DNA of 64,000 nt from Fulvia fulva (GCF_020509005.1 NC_063018.1:4216001-4280000), one strand, 5' to 3'. Shown: positions 33,737 through 48,059, numbered from the stretch's first letter. The notes: generated by a model from the sequence alone, not told the origin. Translations and numbers: made by a program.

Positions 33737-36700
33737 GTACCCCCCTTCCCAAAATACGCCTTAGTCCTCTAAGCGTTATCTACCTTATAAGGCCACTTAC
33801 CTATCGAGCTCTATAATTACGCGAACGCCTAATCATCCTCTAGTACCCTATCGTTATCCGATAATATCGTATTCGCTCTATTAAGACTATCCTCGACCGG
33901 CTTCCTTCGAGAAACATATTACCTAGTTAGCTAGCTTACCCTAGACCTAAGTCTGTCTTCGGCTAGTACTCGCGTATAATCCTTATAACTAAAGTTAGGT
34001 ATTATTGTAGGCTCTATAGGCTCTACTCGAGTATCGAATATATACGGAGTAGATTCTATTAGAGGTAAGGCTCGAGGCGACTTATTCGTAACGGTGTCTT
34101 TCGGAATAACCCTAATCGTATTAAGCCCGAGCACCTTAGTAGCTAGTAGGGACTAGTTAGATAGAGCTATAAAGCCTATAGGCGTAGATAACTCCGGCCG
34201 GTTATAGTGAAAGTCTATAATAGCGGCGGCTACGTGTTTAAGTATATCCTCTATAGATTACTAGGTCTTACTATCCTCCTCGTTCTAATATCTAGCCTAT
34301 TTCACCTTATACTATATATCTACCTTACGCTTATACCCCTTCTTTACCTTACCTACCCGCTTACGGGTGTATATATTAAGGATCTTTTCTACCTCGTATA
34401 TAGACGTAGGTACTACTACTATATCGGCTACTATATTAGCCTCGGTAGTATTAGGTTCGATAGTTATCGGTAGTAGCGGCGCTAGATACTGCCCTTTAAG
34501 TAGTAGGAAATCGGGGTGGTCGGCGCGTTATAGTAGTAAGGTATAGAAGTAGTTATTAAGTCCTACTAGAGCGTCTAATAGTTTTAGTCGATAAGAGAGT
34601 CTAGCCGGCATAACTTCCGTAATCTAGTAAGGGCCGGCATATCTCCTATCTAGCTTCTTAGATAGTCGAGTCGTACGGATGTTCTTAGTACTAAGATATA
34701 CCTAATCACCTACCTTATAGTCTAGAGGAATGCTTTAGTAGCGGTTTACTACTTCTACTTAGAGAGCTTATAACATTCGTATATTCTCTTAAAGGTGCTT
34801 ATAAAGCTCGTAAATTTGACGTATAAAGGTTTCTACTAATCGCGTATCTAGTCGCTAGAGAGTAGTTAGTCCTCCCTCCTTTCTAGCGTTTAGGTCAACT
34901 CGCTCTATAAACTTAGGGTTATAGCCTAAGGTAGCGTAGAACGGCGACACACTAGTAGTCTTAGATAGGTGATTATTAATCGCGAACTAAGCAAGGCATA
35001 GCTATTCTACCTAGTCATCCTGTGCCTTATTAGTAAATATACGAAGATACTATTCTATTGCCTAGTTAGTACGTTCTGACTGTCTATTAGTTTCTAGGTG
35101 ATACGAAGAACTTAGCTTACGATTTATACGGAGCATCTTATAGAGTTTCTTCTAGAAGGTAGTAACCTACTACTTACTACGGTCTAATATAATAGTATTA
35201 GGAAACCCGCGCCGACAGAACATATATTTAAGGAAAAGCCTTGCCGTATTCTATACTATCATTACGCTAATAGGGATCAGCTCGACTTTCTTAGTAAGCC
35301 TATTAGTAACGGTTATAATATTATTATAGACTATGCCGTTAAGAGTACTATCTAGGAGTCCGATAACGAAGTCGACTATAATGTATTTCTAAGGCCGATC
35401 TAGAACAGGAAGTAGCTATAATTATCCTAGTGGCTAGGAGTATAGAGATTTTGTTATACGGTAGGTACGGTAATTCGCGGTATATCTACGTACGGATCTC
35501 GCTAATCTAGGCTAGTAGAATTCACGTACTACGAGTTTATAAGTACGAGCTCGTCCTAGATAGCCTACTACTAGAGCGTTATAGTTTATCTTAATTATTC
35601 TAGTCTATAAGGCTTAGTCATTTAGTACCTATAAGCTCTAGCCGTCGTATTAATTTCGAATATATAGTAGGTTGCTATCTACTTTATAGTGTACTAGGTA
35701 AATCTTCGCTCTCTATAGTAGTATAGGAGTACGGTCTTTCTATAGGTCCTTAATCGCGGTCTTAAGCTCGTTATCGGTTACGTACGCCGTCGATATTTGA
35801 TACTCGAGTTCGGCTTCCCGCTAACTTTTACGCGTCGCTAGTTATTTAGTAGGCGCATCTCGTTCTATAGGTATAAACTCTTTAGCTTTAGGGTTTAGCT
35901 ATACTAGTTCCTCTTCTTCCGGCGTATCTTCTACTATTACCTATAGTAAGGCGATCTTAAGGAATCGCTTAGGAGGTAGTAATGTCTAATGCTAATACTA
36001 GTTCCGAGGGTCGTCTACCCCCTACGGAAGGTCCTAGCTACGTCTCGTTAGGCTGTCTAGCTTTATACCTTAAAGTCCTAGACGGTATATTATCTTGAAG
36101 TTAAACTATAACAAGAACTTAGCCTAACGCGCTTATCGCCGATTTAGCTACTTTGTCTTTATAAAGTATTCTAGGTTCTTATAGTCGGTATAAATCTTAA
36201 CTAGCTATAAGTCCTTATTATCTACTTCGTAGGCGAGCTCGGGTCTCTATTCCTTAAAAGCCTTAATAATAGCTAATAGTTCCTTATTATAGATTTTATA
36301 ATTGCACTCCTATAGACTTAACTTCTTCGAGTAGAAGGCTATAGGATATAGTATACCCTTCTCGTTATACTACGAAAGTACGCCGGCGTTTATAAAATCT
36401 AAAGAATCTGTCTCTACTACCGTTTCCCTACCTAGTATATAATGTACGAGCATACCGGCTTTACTAAACGTAGCTTTCAGATTGTCAAAGGCTCGTTAGC
36501 AATCTAGTGACTATTGAATTCTTCTGTTCTTATGATTGCTTAGTCCGTCCGACTTAGTCAGGTTTATAAGAGGAGTAGCTATACGCAAAAATGCTTCGAT
36601 GAACCGTCTATAGAAGTTAGTAAATCTAAGGAAGGCCTAGACATCCTTTAGGTTCTTAGGAGCTTCCTATGTCTAAATATATTCGAGTTTCTCGGAGTCT

Positions 36701-39700
36701 ATCTCGATACCGTTAGGGGTTATAATTAGCCTAAGATACTTTACCTTCTATTAGTAGAATTCGCTTTTATCGATATCTACTATAAGTCCTATATCGCGTA
36801 GCTTAGTAAGAACCTTCCGTACGTGTTTAATATCCTCCTCTAAGGTATTACTAAAGATAAGTACGTTATCTAGGTAGGCCGATATAAAGTCGTCTAGGTG
36901 TTCTTATAAGACCTTGTTAATATATAATTAGAACAATACTAGTCCGTTATACAAGCCGAATAGCAATACTAGACACTCGTAGATACCCTATCGTGTCGTA
37001 AACGCCGTTAACCACTCGTGCCCTTTAGCTATCCGTAACTTGTTAAAGGCTACTATAATGTCTAGCTTCGTGAAGTACTTCTTACCGTATATACGGTTAA
37101 GCGTCTCTTATATTAAGGGAATCGGATACCGGTTCTTAATAGTGATCGCATTTAATCCTCTATAGTCGATATAAACACGTAGCCTACCTCTAGGCTTACG
37201 TACTACTAGTACTAGTATAGGAGACTAGCTCGTCTTTTGCCCTACTTTCTATACCTTCCCTTTAGATATTTACTTATCTAGCCATTTCTTAACTACCTCG
37301 TTCTCCTTCTTAGCTAGGCCGTAGGGCTTGCGGTATAGTGGCTCTTATAGACTATTAGGCTTAATATAAATCTTATGATCTACGCCTAGTCGGTAAGGTA
37401 GGAGTCCTTTATAATCCTTAGCTAAGAAAGCGTCCGTAATATCGTAGTATATCGGCGGTAACTTCTCCTTCGGGTTGTGATTAAACTACTTGTTTAAGAA
37501 TTAGTCTAGATTATTAGTAGCTATTACACTTAGCTTAAGCTCTCCGCCGTCGCTCTTACGCCTAGTAGGCATAATATAGAAGTACTTAGCCCTAGGCCGA
37601 TACGCGTACATCCCCTACGCGCGTTAAGAAACGCCCTAGTAGTCTACTTCTTTATTATCTATGTCTTCTAGGTTATATAATAAGACGTTTAGCTCTACCC
37701 CTCCTACTATAAAGCTCGCTACTTCTCTAGTAAAGGGCTCTAGTCCGTACCGTACTAGTGCCTACTTCTTCTTCTCGCGGTAGTTTAGGGATTGTACTAT
37801 TATCGATGTCTTATTCTATAGATAGTGACCAAAGCAGTAATCCGATCTAAATGCCACCTCGCCTATCTCCTAGAAGATGTTTAGGTTGTACGCTATAAGC
37901 TACGGTAGGCTAAAGACGATGTCGTATTCGAGGTTAGTGACGTAGTATAATATTTACTCGTAATAATCGCCGATAACTACGTCTATAAGGGCCGCGTATA
38001 TAATCTGCCGCGTAGTGGCCGTTCTATCTCCTAGTATTAGTCGTCGGCTTTACGTTAAAGGGATTAGGGGTATTATATATTTACGTATAAATTTCTAGTT
38101 AAGAAAGAGAGAGGTAGAAGTAGAATCTATAAGGCCTCGAGCCTTTCTATATTATATCATTACGGGTAATACTATATAAGGGTATATAGCTAGCTGTTAC
38201 TTATCTAGTACGTATAACAATATCTTAAGCTCCTTACTATAGTCTATTACCGTCTCTTACATTCCGTGTCTCTTAATCTTATACTCTTTCTATTCTAGGA
38301 AGTTTAGGTAACCGCTATCTACTACGCTTAGGTAGCGGTCGTACTATTTCCCTACTACGGATCGGCGGCTAGGGAACTGAGGTTTACGTTCGGATTCGGC
38401 GTAGTATTACGTAGACGCGGTAGGCGATAGTCGTTATCGTACCTATATATTAGGTATTTAGGGTTAGTCGATACGTAAGAACCTATACGGTAGCGGTAGT
38501 ACTTACCCTACTTCTTAAGGTCTTCGCGCTACTTACGGTTAAGCGTAGGTAGGTTCTATAGATATATCGGTAGATCCTCCTTCTTCTTAGTACTAGCGTA
38601 CTATAGTAGGCGCTATACTAAGGTACCTACTATACTAGTAGCGGTACTAGTAACTACGTTACCGTTATTCTAGTTATTCTAGCCGCTATTACCGTTCGAG
38701 TTACTATTACTACGGGGGCGCTCCTTCTACGGGTATAGTCGATCTGTCTCGTAGAAGCTCTTGTCTAGTACGGTATACTCCTCGATAACGTCTTATATAC
38801 TATCTAGGCGGCGGTCGACTTCGCGGTCGCCGAAGGTCTTAATAAAGTACTTACGGTTTAGTCGGTTACGGGATAGTATAAGCTCGGTCTTATCGGTCTA
38901 TAATATCTAGGCGCGTAACTTCGAGTAGCGGGTATAGAAGGCTATAAAGGTTTCGCCTTGTTCTTACTTATAGGTAGTAATGTTAACTATAGCCTTAGTT
39001 CCTTTATTACGTATACTATATTAGCGTATTATCTAATCTAATAACTCTTCTCTAGTCTTGAACTCGTTAAAGGACTACTGTCTAGGTATAGAGATCCTCG
39101 GCTTAATACTTCGCTAAGGATTACCTTACGTTTATCTATATACGAAGCGTAGACTATCTACCTTAGTACGGGAGGTTACTATAGTTAGCTTTAGGAGAAC
39201 ACTACTATACTAGCTATCAAAATTAGGGTCATTATCGTTCTTAAAGTGCTTAGGGTTAGGTACACCCTTACCGATCTCTATACCGCGAGTAAGGGTACGG
39301 TTAATAGTAAAGAGACGTTCTAGGAGGTTAACTAGTAGTGTCTAGGTACGGGTGTTACGTATTCTCGAGTCACGACTATTATTAGGTCCTAGTCGCGGAC
39401 GGTCGTTATTACGTCCTTAGCTATTATTACTACGGTTATCGTCGTCTCTATCGTTATTACTACTACCGCTACCGCTACCTCTACTAGTAGCTTCGCGATA
39501 CCTACGTAATAGCTACTCGAGTAAGGTCTCGCGTAGGCGGGAACGAGAGGGTCGGCGGCCTAAGCGGCCCCTACCTCCGTTCTATATAGTGTCTCCTACC
39601 TTAAGCCGAGCCTTTAGGTCATCGACTTCTTATTATAGGGCCTAGTTCTTCGCCTTAGCATCTTATGCCTTCTTCTTCTCCTTCTTATAGATCTCGCTAA

Positions 39701-40584
39701 ACTGCTTATATAGGTTATTAGCTTCCTTATATTTCTTCTCTAGCTCTTATAACTTAGCTAGGTCGTAATCCTTCTTACTCTTAAGATCTACTACCATTTT
39801 CTATATAACAAGCTCTTCACTTCGTAGCGTCTTATAGATACGGTCGTATTCGGTATATAGCGTAGTATACTAGGTGTTCTAGAGGTCGTTAGCTCGCTCT
39901 ATTATATCGAGTTGTCTACCCTTAGTAATCGCCGTATTAACTACTTATAGTACGAAGTCGTAGGTAGTCTTCGGGTGTTAGGATATAAGGGTCGTAAGGT
40001 TGTCTAGGGTGACATTCTAGTATTTAGATACGAGAATATATTCTACCTCGTCGAGTAATAGATACACCTCGTCTAGGTCGCCGCCTAGGTTCTCTTCGAG
40101 CTTAAACTCGAACAGTTCTATAAAGTCAATCTTACTACCTTCTTCTCGCTCGAAGGCCTTCTAGTAAGCTTTATTAATCTCTTATTATAGCGCGACACCG
40201 GTGTCTACTATAACCGGCCGGTTGTTGTCCTATATCTAACTCTAAGGAAAAGAGGAGAGGTCGGGGAAAAGAGATATACGCTACTTGCTTTTGCCCTTAG
40301 GCTTAGGTAGCGGTAGTATACCGCCGTTCGCTATTTATAAAGTTATGTTGTCTAGGTTCGGGGGAGGCGTGACGGTGCTTATATCCTGACTGTCTACGAG
40401 CGCGCGACTACCTACTAATAATGTCGCCGCGTTACGTTCTCTAGGTATCTACGCGCTATACGCCTTACCGTATTCTATATTCTAATACGACTCTACGCGT
40501 TCTCGAGTTCTACGGTTCTATCTATTCCTATTATTACGCGTCCCTTACCTAGATCCGCGATCTAGGTAGGGTAGTAGAACAAAC

Positions 40585-40768
40585 TATAAGGGCGCGCGTA
40601 CTATAGGGTCCGAACGAGATAGTTATTGTTCTACGAAGCTACGAAAGAGGAGCGCGAGGCGCGGCGAAGTTATAAAGTAAAGCTAAGCCGCGATAACCCG
40701 ATACGGAAGGTCCGCGGTTTAGCCGGGCCGACGTAGCTATAGTAGGGGGTCGCGGGCTACCCGTAATA
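40585..40768 (-). repeat. Gypsy 2 LTR (right)
   Basis: A 184-bp partner of the left LTR, followed by CTCAT. Confidence 0.9.
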
Positions 40769-41522
40769 CTCATTAGACTTACGTAGCTTACTAATCTCGC
40801 TTCGTATAAGAGCTATCTAATACGCTATCTCTCTACTCCCTCTCTATTGCCCTATTAAACGACCTTTCTCTTTCTACTACGCCTTTCTAAACCCGTAACG
40901 ACGCTCTAAGACGTAATAACACCTATTATAAACCCTATCTCGTTAAAGTTATAGGTGTCCTAGTTAAGGATACTATACTTCTCCTTTATATTACGTATAA
41001 GTAAGAACCACTTCTCGATAACGTCTAGATCTTCTATTAGGGCTCGCTAACGATCGTATCTACGTATTATACGAACCTTTAGCTCACGATGCCGCCTAAT
41101 AAACCTGTCTATCTAATTAAGACTAGCGGGCTTAAGACCCTTCTCTTATAGTAATAAATCGGCCATTGCTCGTATACTAGCCTTTAATAGTAGGAAACCT
41201 CTAAGATCTAGCTCGAGTATATACTTAAGTATCACCCTCTCTTCTAGCTCTATAAGCTTCTTCGAATTAGGCTTATAGTTAGCCCGAGGAGGTCGTCTAG
41301 CTAATCGATACCCTAGTATAGTTCGAGACGCGTCGTATACCTTTATAGCAAGTCGATTCGTAATTATCGCGTCGCGTTTCGTGACCTAGATAGCTAAGGT
41401 CAGTTTAGCCTCGTTTAAAGACAATATACGCTATAATAGTAGTTATATAGCTATATCTATAGAAGTAGTACTATTATAAGTAGGTATAAGTACGTAGTCG
41501 GGTAATATATAAGTCGAATAGA
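40769..41522 (-). pseudogene. Pogo/Fot1-type transposase, N-terminal and central remnant with internal deletion
   Basis: The minus-strand translation shows RAMADLLL, then FIRRHRELKVRIIRRYDR (CENP-B/HTH part), KEKYSILN and DTYNFNEIGFIIGV. The last equals the family's NFDETGF block, which holds the first catalytic Asp, here Asn. Soon after VVTGLERR and a GNRE-like segment the frame jumps to SEISKLRKSNEA, which belongs near the C-terminus, so most of the DDE core is deleted. It continues at 33,552 beyond gypsy 2. Confidence 0.65.
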
Positions 41523-41656
41523 TGTTCTATCTAAGAGGTGCGCGGAGGGCGCGAGAGTTATATACGGGCACTAAGCCGCTAGTCGGATTAGTTAGCGGGC
41601 GCGGGGTCTAGGTACGTACCTACGGGTTTAAGTAAATATACGCCGGTACGGTAACA
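41523..41656 (-). repeat. Putative LTR of gypsy element 3 (3' LTR in element sense)
   Basis: A 134-bp stretch with TG..CA ends (TGTTCTATCTAAG ... CGGTAACA) lies directly before a gypsy pol 3' region. The position fits an LTR. I found no second copy in the window, so this is tentative. Confidence 0.35.
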
Positions 41657-43295
41657 CTACTCCCCCTCTTAGAGTACGCTCCGGAGTACTCTCCTCTCCT
41701 CTTATATCTATCGTATCTATTATATCTCTTATTACCTTCGTAAACACCTTATTATCTATTAGACTACGCGTATCACTCTCTTTCTTATAAGCCCGGAGGC
41801 CTAGTCCTACCGGTATTAGAGCTATCGCTACTTATACTAGTTAGCGCGCTATACGTATATCTATAGCATTCTTATTCGGTATCTAGTCTATAGGTAGTTA
41901 AAAACTAGGTGGCTTAGTCGCTCTCGGGTAGTTATAGTAAAAGTCGGCTATAGAGGCGGCGGTAGTCTTAATAACCTAGTCCGTAGCTTTATAGGATAGC
42001 TTATTATATCTAATGTATTTTACTAAGTATTCCTAATATAGCTACTTGCCTCCTACCGGTATTAGTCCTCGCGGCTATCTCTTCTTATAGTCTAGAATTT
42101 ACTTAACTTCCTATTAATCGGGTTCGGCGGGATCGGCTTTATATTATTTGTTATCGACAATTCGGATCGGTAGTAGTACGGGTTATATCTATCCTATAAC
42201 CGGCGGATAAACTAGTATAAGAAGGTATAAGTAGAAGCGATTGTCGATATTTAAAGTAGGTAGGAGCTCTACTTTATAAGTATTACCTAGTAGTACCTCC
42301 GTAATTACGTACGGTCTAGACTACTTTACGTCTATCTTACGAGAAGGTCTCTCTATTGTCTAGTTCTTAGTGCTTACCTATACTTCGTCGCCTTTAGCGT
42401 ACCGTAGTATAGGTATACGCGTCTAGTTTACGTACTTAGCTTAGACAACTTATACTAAGGCTATCTACTATCGTAAGTATTAGTATATCTCTTATATCTT
42501 AGCTATAAACTTGTCCGCGGACTCGGCGTCTAGTCGCTATTTATATAGTATTAGTAGTATAGGTAAGTCTAAGTCGAACTTAGAGAACCTTAGATTACGC
42601 CTAGTATTAGTATAGAACGGTAAGACGCCTATTATTACGGATACTATATTGCTTGCTATAAACTTAGCTAATAAAATCTAATCTAGCTAGTCGTCCTAGG
42701 TATAGTTAATAAAGATACGTAGGTATTGCTCTATTACTTTATTTATATTCTCCGACTGTCTATCTATTTCTAGGTAGAACGACGAAGATAGCTTTCGATT
42801 AATACTAAGTAGCGCGTATATCCTACACTAGAATACGGAAACTTATTACGTACTACGATCCGAGATAATAGACTTCGGGAGCCTATGTCTACTAAACACG
42901 TACTTAAGGAATACTAGTACGTAATACTCTACTATTATCGAGGTGATAGGAATGATATATCGCTCCTTAGTTAAGCGGTATATAACGGTCATAATGTTCT
43001 CGTACGTTTGTCCGTCGACTACGCTTATTCCCTTCGGTAGTTTAACTACGAAGTTAATAGAGATATCCTCCTAAGCGCTAAATAGTACTAGTAGCGGTCT
43101 TAATAGCCCTAGGTACTAGATATTAGTGTTCTTGTTCGTACGGCAAGCGCGGTAGGCACGTATATAGCTCTTAATAAATCGTACGATGCCTAGCTAGGTA
43201 TAGTTACGAGCTACTAATTTATACGTCTTCTCGTCCCCTAAGTGACTAGCTACTATATAGTCGTAGAACGCTCGGGCGGAGTTAGTCTAGACACG

Positions 43296-44323
43296 ATGAT
43301 AGCGATCGCAGGAAACGACCAGGAGTAGGAGAGTAACGAGTGGAAGGAGGTCTGCAGGAAGGCAGAAACAATGGCAATGGCAGGAGATGGCGAGCACCCA
43401 GAAAGAGCACTTAAGGGGATGATTTTGGAGCTCCTTGGAGGGCTAAAGGCACTAAGGAGCCAAACAGGACAGTAGCAGCAGTAGCAAAGAAGAGGACACA
43501 GGAAGGCCAGAAACTAAGCCAACCAACCTGGGCAGCAGTTGCATCCCAAAACCCTCCCCCCTAGAAAACAGCTATCAAGGTCTACATTTCCGACCAGCAA
43601 GAGCAGAAAGAGATTGAGGGCCTGTCAGGCAAGGAGATTATACAGAAGATTGGGATACAAGGCATCATTGGAGCCAGGAAAGAGAAGGGAGGTGTCCTTA
43701 AGCTGTTCACAGCACAGGAGCAAGACAGGAAGAGGCTAGAGACACAGAAGGAGTGGACAGTCAAACTAGGCAAGACGGCTAAGGTCTCACACCAACAAAA
43801 TATGGTTATTGCCTATAGGATGACCACAAAGTTTGACATTGAAGGAGACCTTAAGAGGCTGCAGGACCAGAACCAGGCTGTATGCCCAGGGCTACAGATC
43901 ACAAAAGCAGCATAGGTCAACAGAAAGACAAAGGACACAAAGAGAGAGTCTTCTCTAGTGCTCTGGATAGGCACTGTAGAACAGGCAAACACCGTGCTTG
44001 ACAAGGGCATCTTCTAGGAATGTGAAAGAATGGACATAGAAATCCATAGGAGCACCCACAGACTACTGCAATGCTTTAAGTGCCAACAGTATGGTCATAT
44101 CTCTACTAGATGCCCAAGCCAAAAGGACACTTGTTCCCACTGTGCTGGTAGCCACAAAGTACAGAATTGCACAGCCCCAAAGAGTGAAGCCAGATGTGCA
44201 TGCTGTGGAAAGAAACACCCTTCCTGGTCCCAAGACTGCATAGCTAGGATTGAGGCAAAGAGGAGGGCAAGAGAAGCCAGGATCAACACCCCTATCAGAT
44301 TCCAGACAGGGACAATCACCTAA
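43296..44323 (+). pseudogene. LINE copy 1 ORF1 (gag-like, three zinc knuckles)
   Basis: An ATG at 43,296 opens MIAIAGNDQE before a TAG. The frame continues with several TAG stops and one apparent shift near 43,470-43,480. Recognisable parts are PTWAAVASQNPPP, KVYISDQQEQKEI, and SSLVLWIGTVEQANTVLDKG. Three knuckles follow: CFKCQQYGHISTRC (CX2CX4HX4C), CSHCAGSHKVQNC and CACCGKKHPSWSQDC. In the family this protein binds the element RNA. TAG replaces likely Trp in KAA*VNRK and GIF*ECE. Confidence 0.85.
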
Positions 44324-44539
44324 GAACCCCTAAGGACTGTCTACAACCCTCTGAAAAGAGGCAGAACAGAAGAGACCACACAGGCCCAAGGCCACCCTGC
44401 CCTAGGTAGACCAAAATCAATTGTGGTTGCAGGAAGAGACCCGTCTCAAAGCAGGCGCAACCTTACCACAATCCCAAATAGCAGCCAGCAGCAGGAAGCA
44501 CGAGAAGACCAGCAGGAGACTAGCATAGATGAGTCATGA

Positions 44540-47500
44540 TTGAGACACCCAATCTTACCACTATCCAGTACAATGTCAACAAAAGCCAGCACAAGGTCTA
44601 GAGAAGCTTTCTCCAAGCACTGGACCCAAAGAAACACCTAGTCATTGCAGTCCAGGAACCTTAGATTAACAGCAAATCTAACAGACCATCTACTGCTAAC
44701 GACCCAAGGTATCACACACTCCTAGCCAAACAAGGCACCCCTAGAACATGCATGTACATCAGCAAAGAGATGGCAACAGACAGCTGGGAACAAATCCAAC
44801 AGGAAGGGGGAGACATCACCTCAGTCAGACTCAACACCAACCAAGGCAGCATCCACATCCACAGTGTATACAACCCACCCCCAGCTCCAGAAGCAGCACC
44901 CAGCTGGGCACACTACAACAGCTGCCAGACATCTTGCAGAGTGACTCCCAACACATCGTGCTGGGAGACTTCAACTTGCACCATCCTACATGGGGATCAG
45001 ACTTTGCACCTGCCCATCACTTCCTAGCTAACAGACTCCTCTCCACTACCCAACGCAACAACATGCACCTAGTTACCCCAAAGGGCCTAACTACCTGGTC
45101 ACAGAGAGCAAGCTCAAGCACCATTGACCTGTGCTTTGCATCACATGACCTGCAGCAGAAGGTCACCAGATGCTGGGTTAACCAGGACTTGGAGTCCTCA
45201 TCAGATCACCTCCCAATTCAGGTCGAGTTTGAAACACAGACACAGCAGGAAGGAGACCTAGAACCTCAGCTGGCCTGGAAGGCAGCCAACTGGGAACAGA
45301 TCAGACAAGACCTGGAACAGAAGCTAGCTGGACTAGAGACCAGGAGACTGGAAACAGCCTTAGACATAGACCAAGCAGTGGCAGAACTGGTTAGAATAAT
45401 GCAGGAAACTGCAGCAGCCCACACTAGAGAAAAGAAACAGTCACTGTACCAGAAGCTATTCTGGACAAAGGAATGCTTAGAGAAGGTCAAGGCAGCCAGG
45501 CAGGCCAGGAGAGCCCTTACCCAGAGTCACTCCCAGGAAGCATGGGACAGATACAACCAGGCAACCAGAGACAAGAAGGCCCAGATCAAGAGGGACAAGA
45601 TGCTGGAGTGGAGGTCAACAGTTGGATCCATTACCCAGAATCCTGAGAAGATGTGGAAACTAGCAAAGTGGGCAAGACAACCCACACAGGACAGAAACAT
45701 GCTGCCCCAGTTTCCAAACATTGAAGACCAGGAAGGAGTAATCCAACACACTCTTCCAGGAAAGGCACAGGCATTGGGGAAACATTTCTTTGGCACACAG
45801 GTAGAAGCTGACCTGCAGGATCTGGAGGGCAGTGTGTATCCAACACCACTAGAGCAATCCTGCACAGTGGGAGAGGGAGAGATCAAGAGCATCATTAAGA
45901 GACTCTCAGGAAACAAGGCCCTAGGACCAGATGGGATTCCAAACTTGTTCATCAAGACATGCAAGGACCAGATCTCCCCTGTACTGTCAAACATCTTTTC
46001 ACAGTGTATAGCCTAAGGACACTGCCCTAAACACTTCAAGGAGTCACTGACTGTGGTCTTGAGAAAACCACAGAAAGAGGACTACACAAAGCTAAAGGCA
46101 TACAGACCTATTGCCTTGCTCAACACACTAGGCAAACTCCTGGAAAAGATCATAGCAGAAAGGCTGACAAACCTAGCTGAAGAACATGGAATCCTTCCTG
46201 AAGAACAGATGGGAGGCAGGAAACAAAGATCAACACTAACAGCTGTAGAACTTATCACAAAGCAGATCAAGATCCTATAGCACTTTAGGAACAACAAAGC
46301 AGCCACACTCCTCTCACTGGACATATCAGGAGCCTTTAAGAATGTCTCACACCAGAGGCTGATCCACATCCTGAAACAGAAGGCTATCCCCACCTAGACA
46401 GTCCAGTTCATCCAGTCCTTCCTCAGAGGCAGAACCACAAGACTAAGACTGGGCAGATACAAATCTGACAGCATGCCTACAGAGACAGGAATCCTATAGG
46501 GATCAACAATGTCTCCAATCCTGTTTCTCCTCTTTATAGCAGACCTGCTAGCAAAGCTAAACTCTAGAAACACATCAGCCTCAGGGTTTGTGGATAACAC
46601 AAACATCCTAGCCTGGTCAGACAGCACAGAAGAGAACTGCAGAATCTTGCAGAAGAAACACAAGGAATGTGAGGAATGGGCCAGGAAACATAGAGCCAGA
46701 TTTGCCCTAGAGAAGTATCAACTCATCCACTTCAGTAGAGCCAGAAACAGACACAATATGCAAGCCCTAATCACCATTTAGGGACACACAACAGAACCCT
46801 CAAGTGAATTAAGGGTGCTAGGAATATGGCTGGATCCAAAGCTCAGCTGGGGACCATAGGTCAAGAAAGCACAGGCAAGAGCAGACAACAACAGGCAATC
46901 AATTGACAGGCTTACAGCCTCCATATAGGGAGCCACATTTGCGAAAGCAAAGGTTATGTACAAGGCCATTGTGAAGCCAGCCATGCTATATAGAGCCCAG
47001 ATCTGGTCAGCCCAAGACAAGATCCCAAAGAGAATTGCAGATCCTATCAGCAGAGCCCAAGCCTCCTATCTGAAAAAGGTGCTTGGAGCATACAAGTCAA
47101 CTCCAACAAGGGTGGTCGAAATGGAGTCTGGCTCCCTACTAGCCAAGCTCTACCTTCAAGGGTTGAGATACTAGCATGTAGGAAAGACGTCTGCATACCC
47201 AGCCCAGCTAGTAATCCAGAAGGCAGTCAACAAAATCAGGAGCCAGTGCACAAGAAGGCACAGACAAGCAAGACCCAATCCAGCCCCACAGAAGCAGCAG
47301 GACCTGCAGAAGTTCAAAGAACTAACAGAACAGCTGCACCTAGCCCAGCAGGAACAGGACAGAAGGGCTCAAGGGAGAGGATCAGCAGCCAGCCAAGGGA
47401 AGAAGCAACAGTCTCTAGCTGAAAGGATGGCAGGACTCCTCTGGAAGACTGAATGGACAAGAACCCCACAGAGGCCAGGAACCCCAAAGGCACTCCAACA

Positions 47501-47921
47501 GTTTGGTAGCCACAACTACCTACTGTACTCAGACCTGACCAGGTCAGAAGCAAGCATAGCAATACAAATCCGCTCTGAACACATCGGAGTCAGGGCATAC
47601 CTGCATCAGAGAAAAGTCCCAGGTATCGAAGACAAGAGTTACCCATGCGGCTACCTGTCCCAGAATGTCGAACATAGACTTCTGGTTTGCAAAGAATGGA
47701 GTACAGGGAGAGGTGAATGGAGGGCAAGGGCAAGGAACAGAAACTTCCAAGCCATGATCAGCAATAAGGGAGACCTCCAGAGAATTACAAGGTGGATCAT
47801 CTACCAAGGATTTTTGGAGCAGTTCTCTCTTACTAGGGAAACAGAAAGATGGATTGAGGAGAGAAAGAAGGAGGAGGAGAGCAGGAAGAGGGGGACAACT
47901 CCAGGGTTGCAGACAAGGTAG
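44540..47921 (+). pseudogene. LINE copy 1 ORF2 (endonuclease and reverse transcriptase)
   Basis: The APE-type endonuclease comes first: VIAVQEP near 44,645, then GDFNLHHPTWGSDF and SSDHLPIQVEFE (to about 45,230). A frame shift between about 44,880 and 44,935 separates the two halves. RT follows from GNKALGPDGIPNLF (45,910) through YRPIALLNTLGKLLE and LLSLDISGAFKNVSH to GFVDNTNILAW, where the usual FVDD reads FVDN. The C-terminal part holds a Cys/His-like YPCGYLSQNVEHRLLVCKEW. Stops at 46,013 (TAA) and at 46,280, 46,396, 46,498, 46,779 and 47,172 (TAG) interrupt it. Confidence 0.88.
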
Positions 47922-48059
47922 TCAGAGGCTAACCACCATGACACTAGTGCACCCTAATAGAAGGAAAACTGAGAACTCATGGCAAGGAAGCTATTAGAGA
48001 AGGAGAGGAGGTTTCTACCTAGGAACAGGTTTCCTACCTTATGCAGCAACATATATAGA

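Larger units (their letters stand above)
33553..40768 (-). mobile_element. Ty3/gypsy LTR retrotransposon 2, RIP-mutated
   Basis: A 7,216-bp element with two 184-bp direct LTRs (33,553-33,736 and 40,585-40,768). It is flanked by CTCGT on the left and CTCAT on the right, a 5-bp target duplication differing by one G-to-A change. Coding sense is minus: RT near 36,850-37,250 with [12 protein letters not shown] and the active site read as AYLDNVLIFS (D to N). Integrase lies to the left (about 34,600-35,600) and gag to the right (about 38,300-40,200). Every frame carries many stops. It interrupts the pogo-like transposase. Confidence 0.9.

Noticed and set aside
34207..34473. Plus-strand hydrophobic open frame of 88 codons in gypsy 2
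   Set aside because: TA-rich RIP DNA readily gives Tyr/Leu/Ile-rich frames; the element codes on the other strand.
43296..47921. TAG read as a sense codon in the LINE (recoding)
   Set aside because: The host genes use TAG as a normal stop (for example phosphoglucomutase and the TACC-like gene), and mutation of CAG and TGG by RIP explains the pattern.
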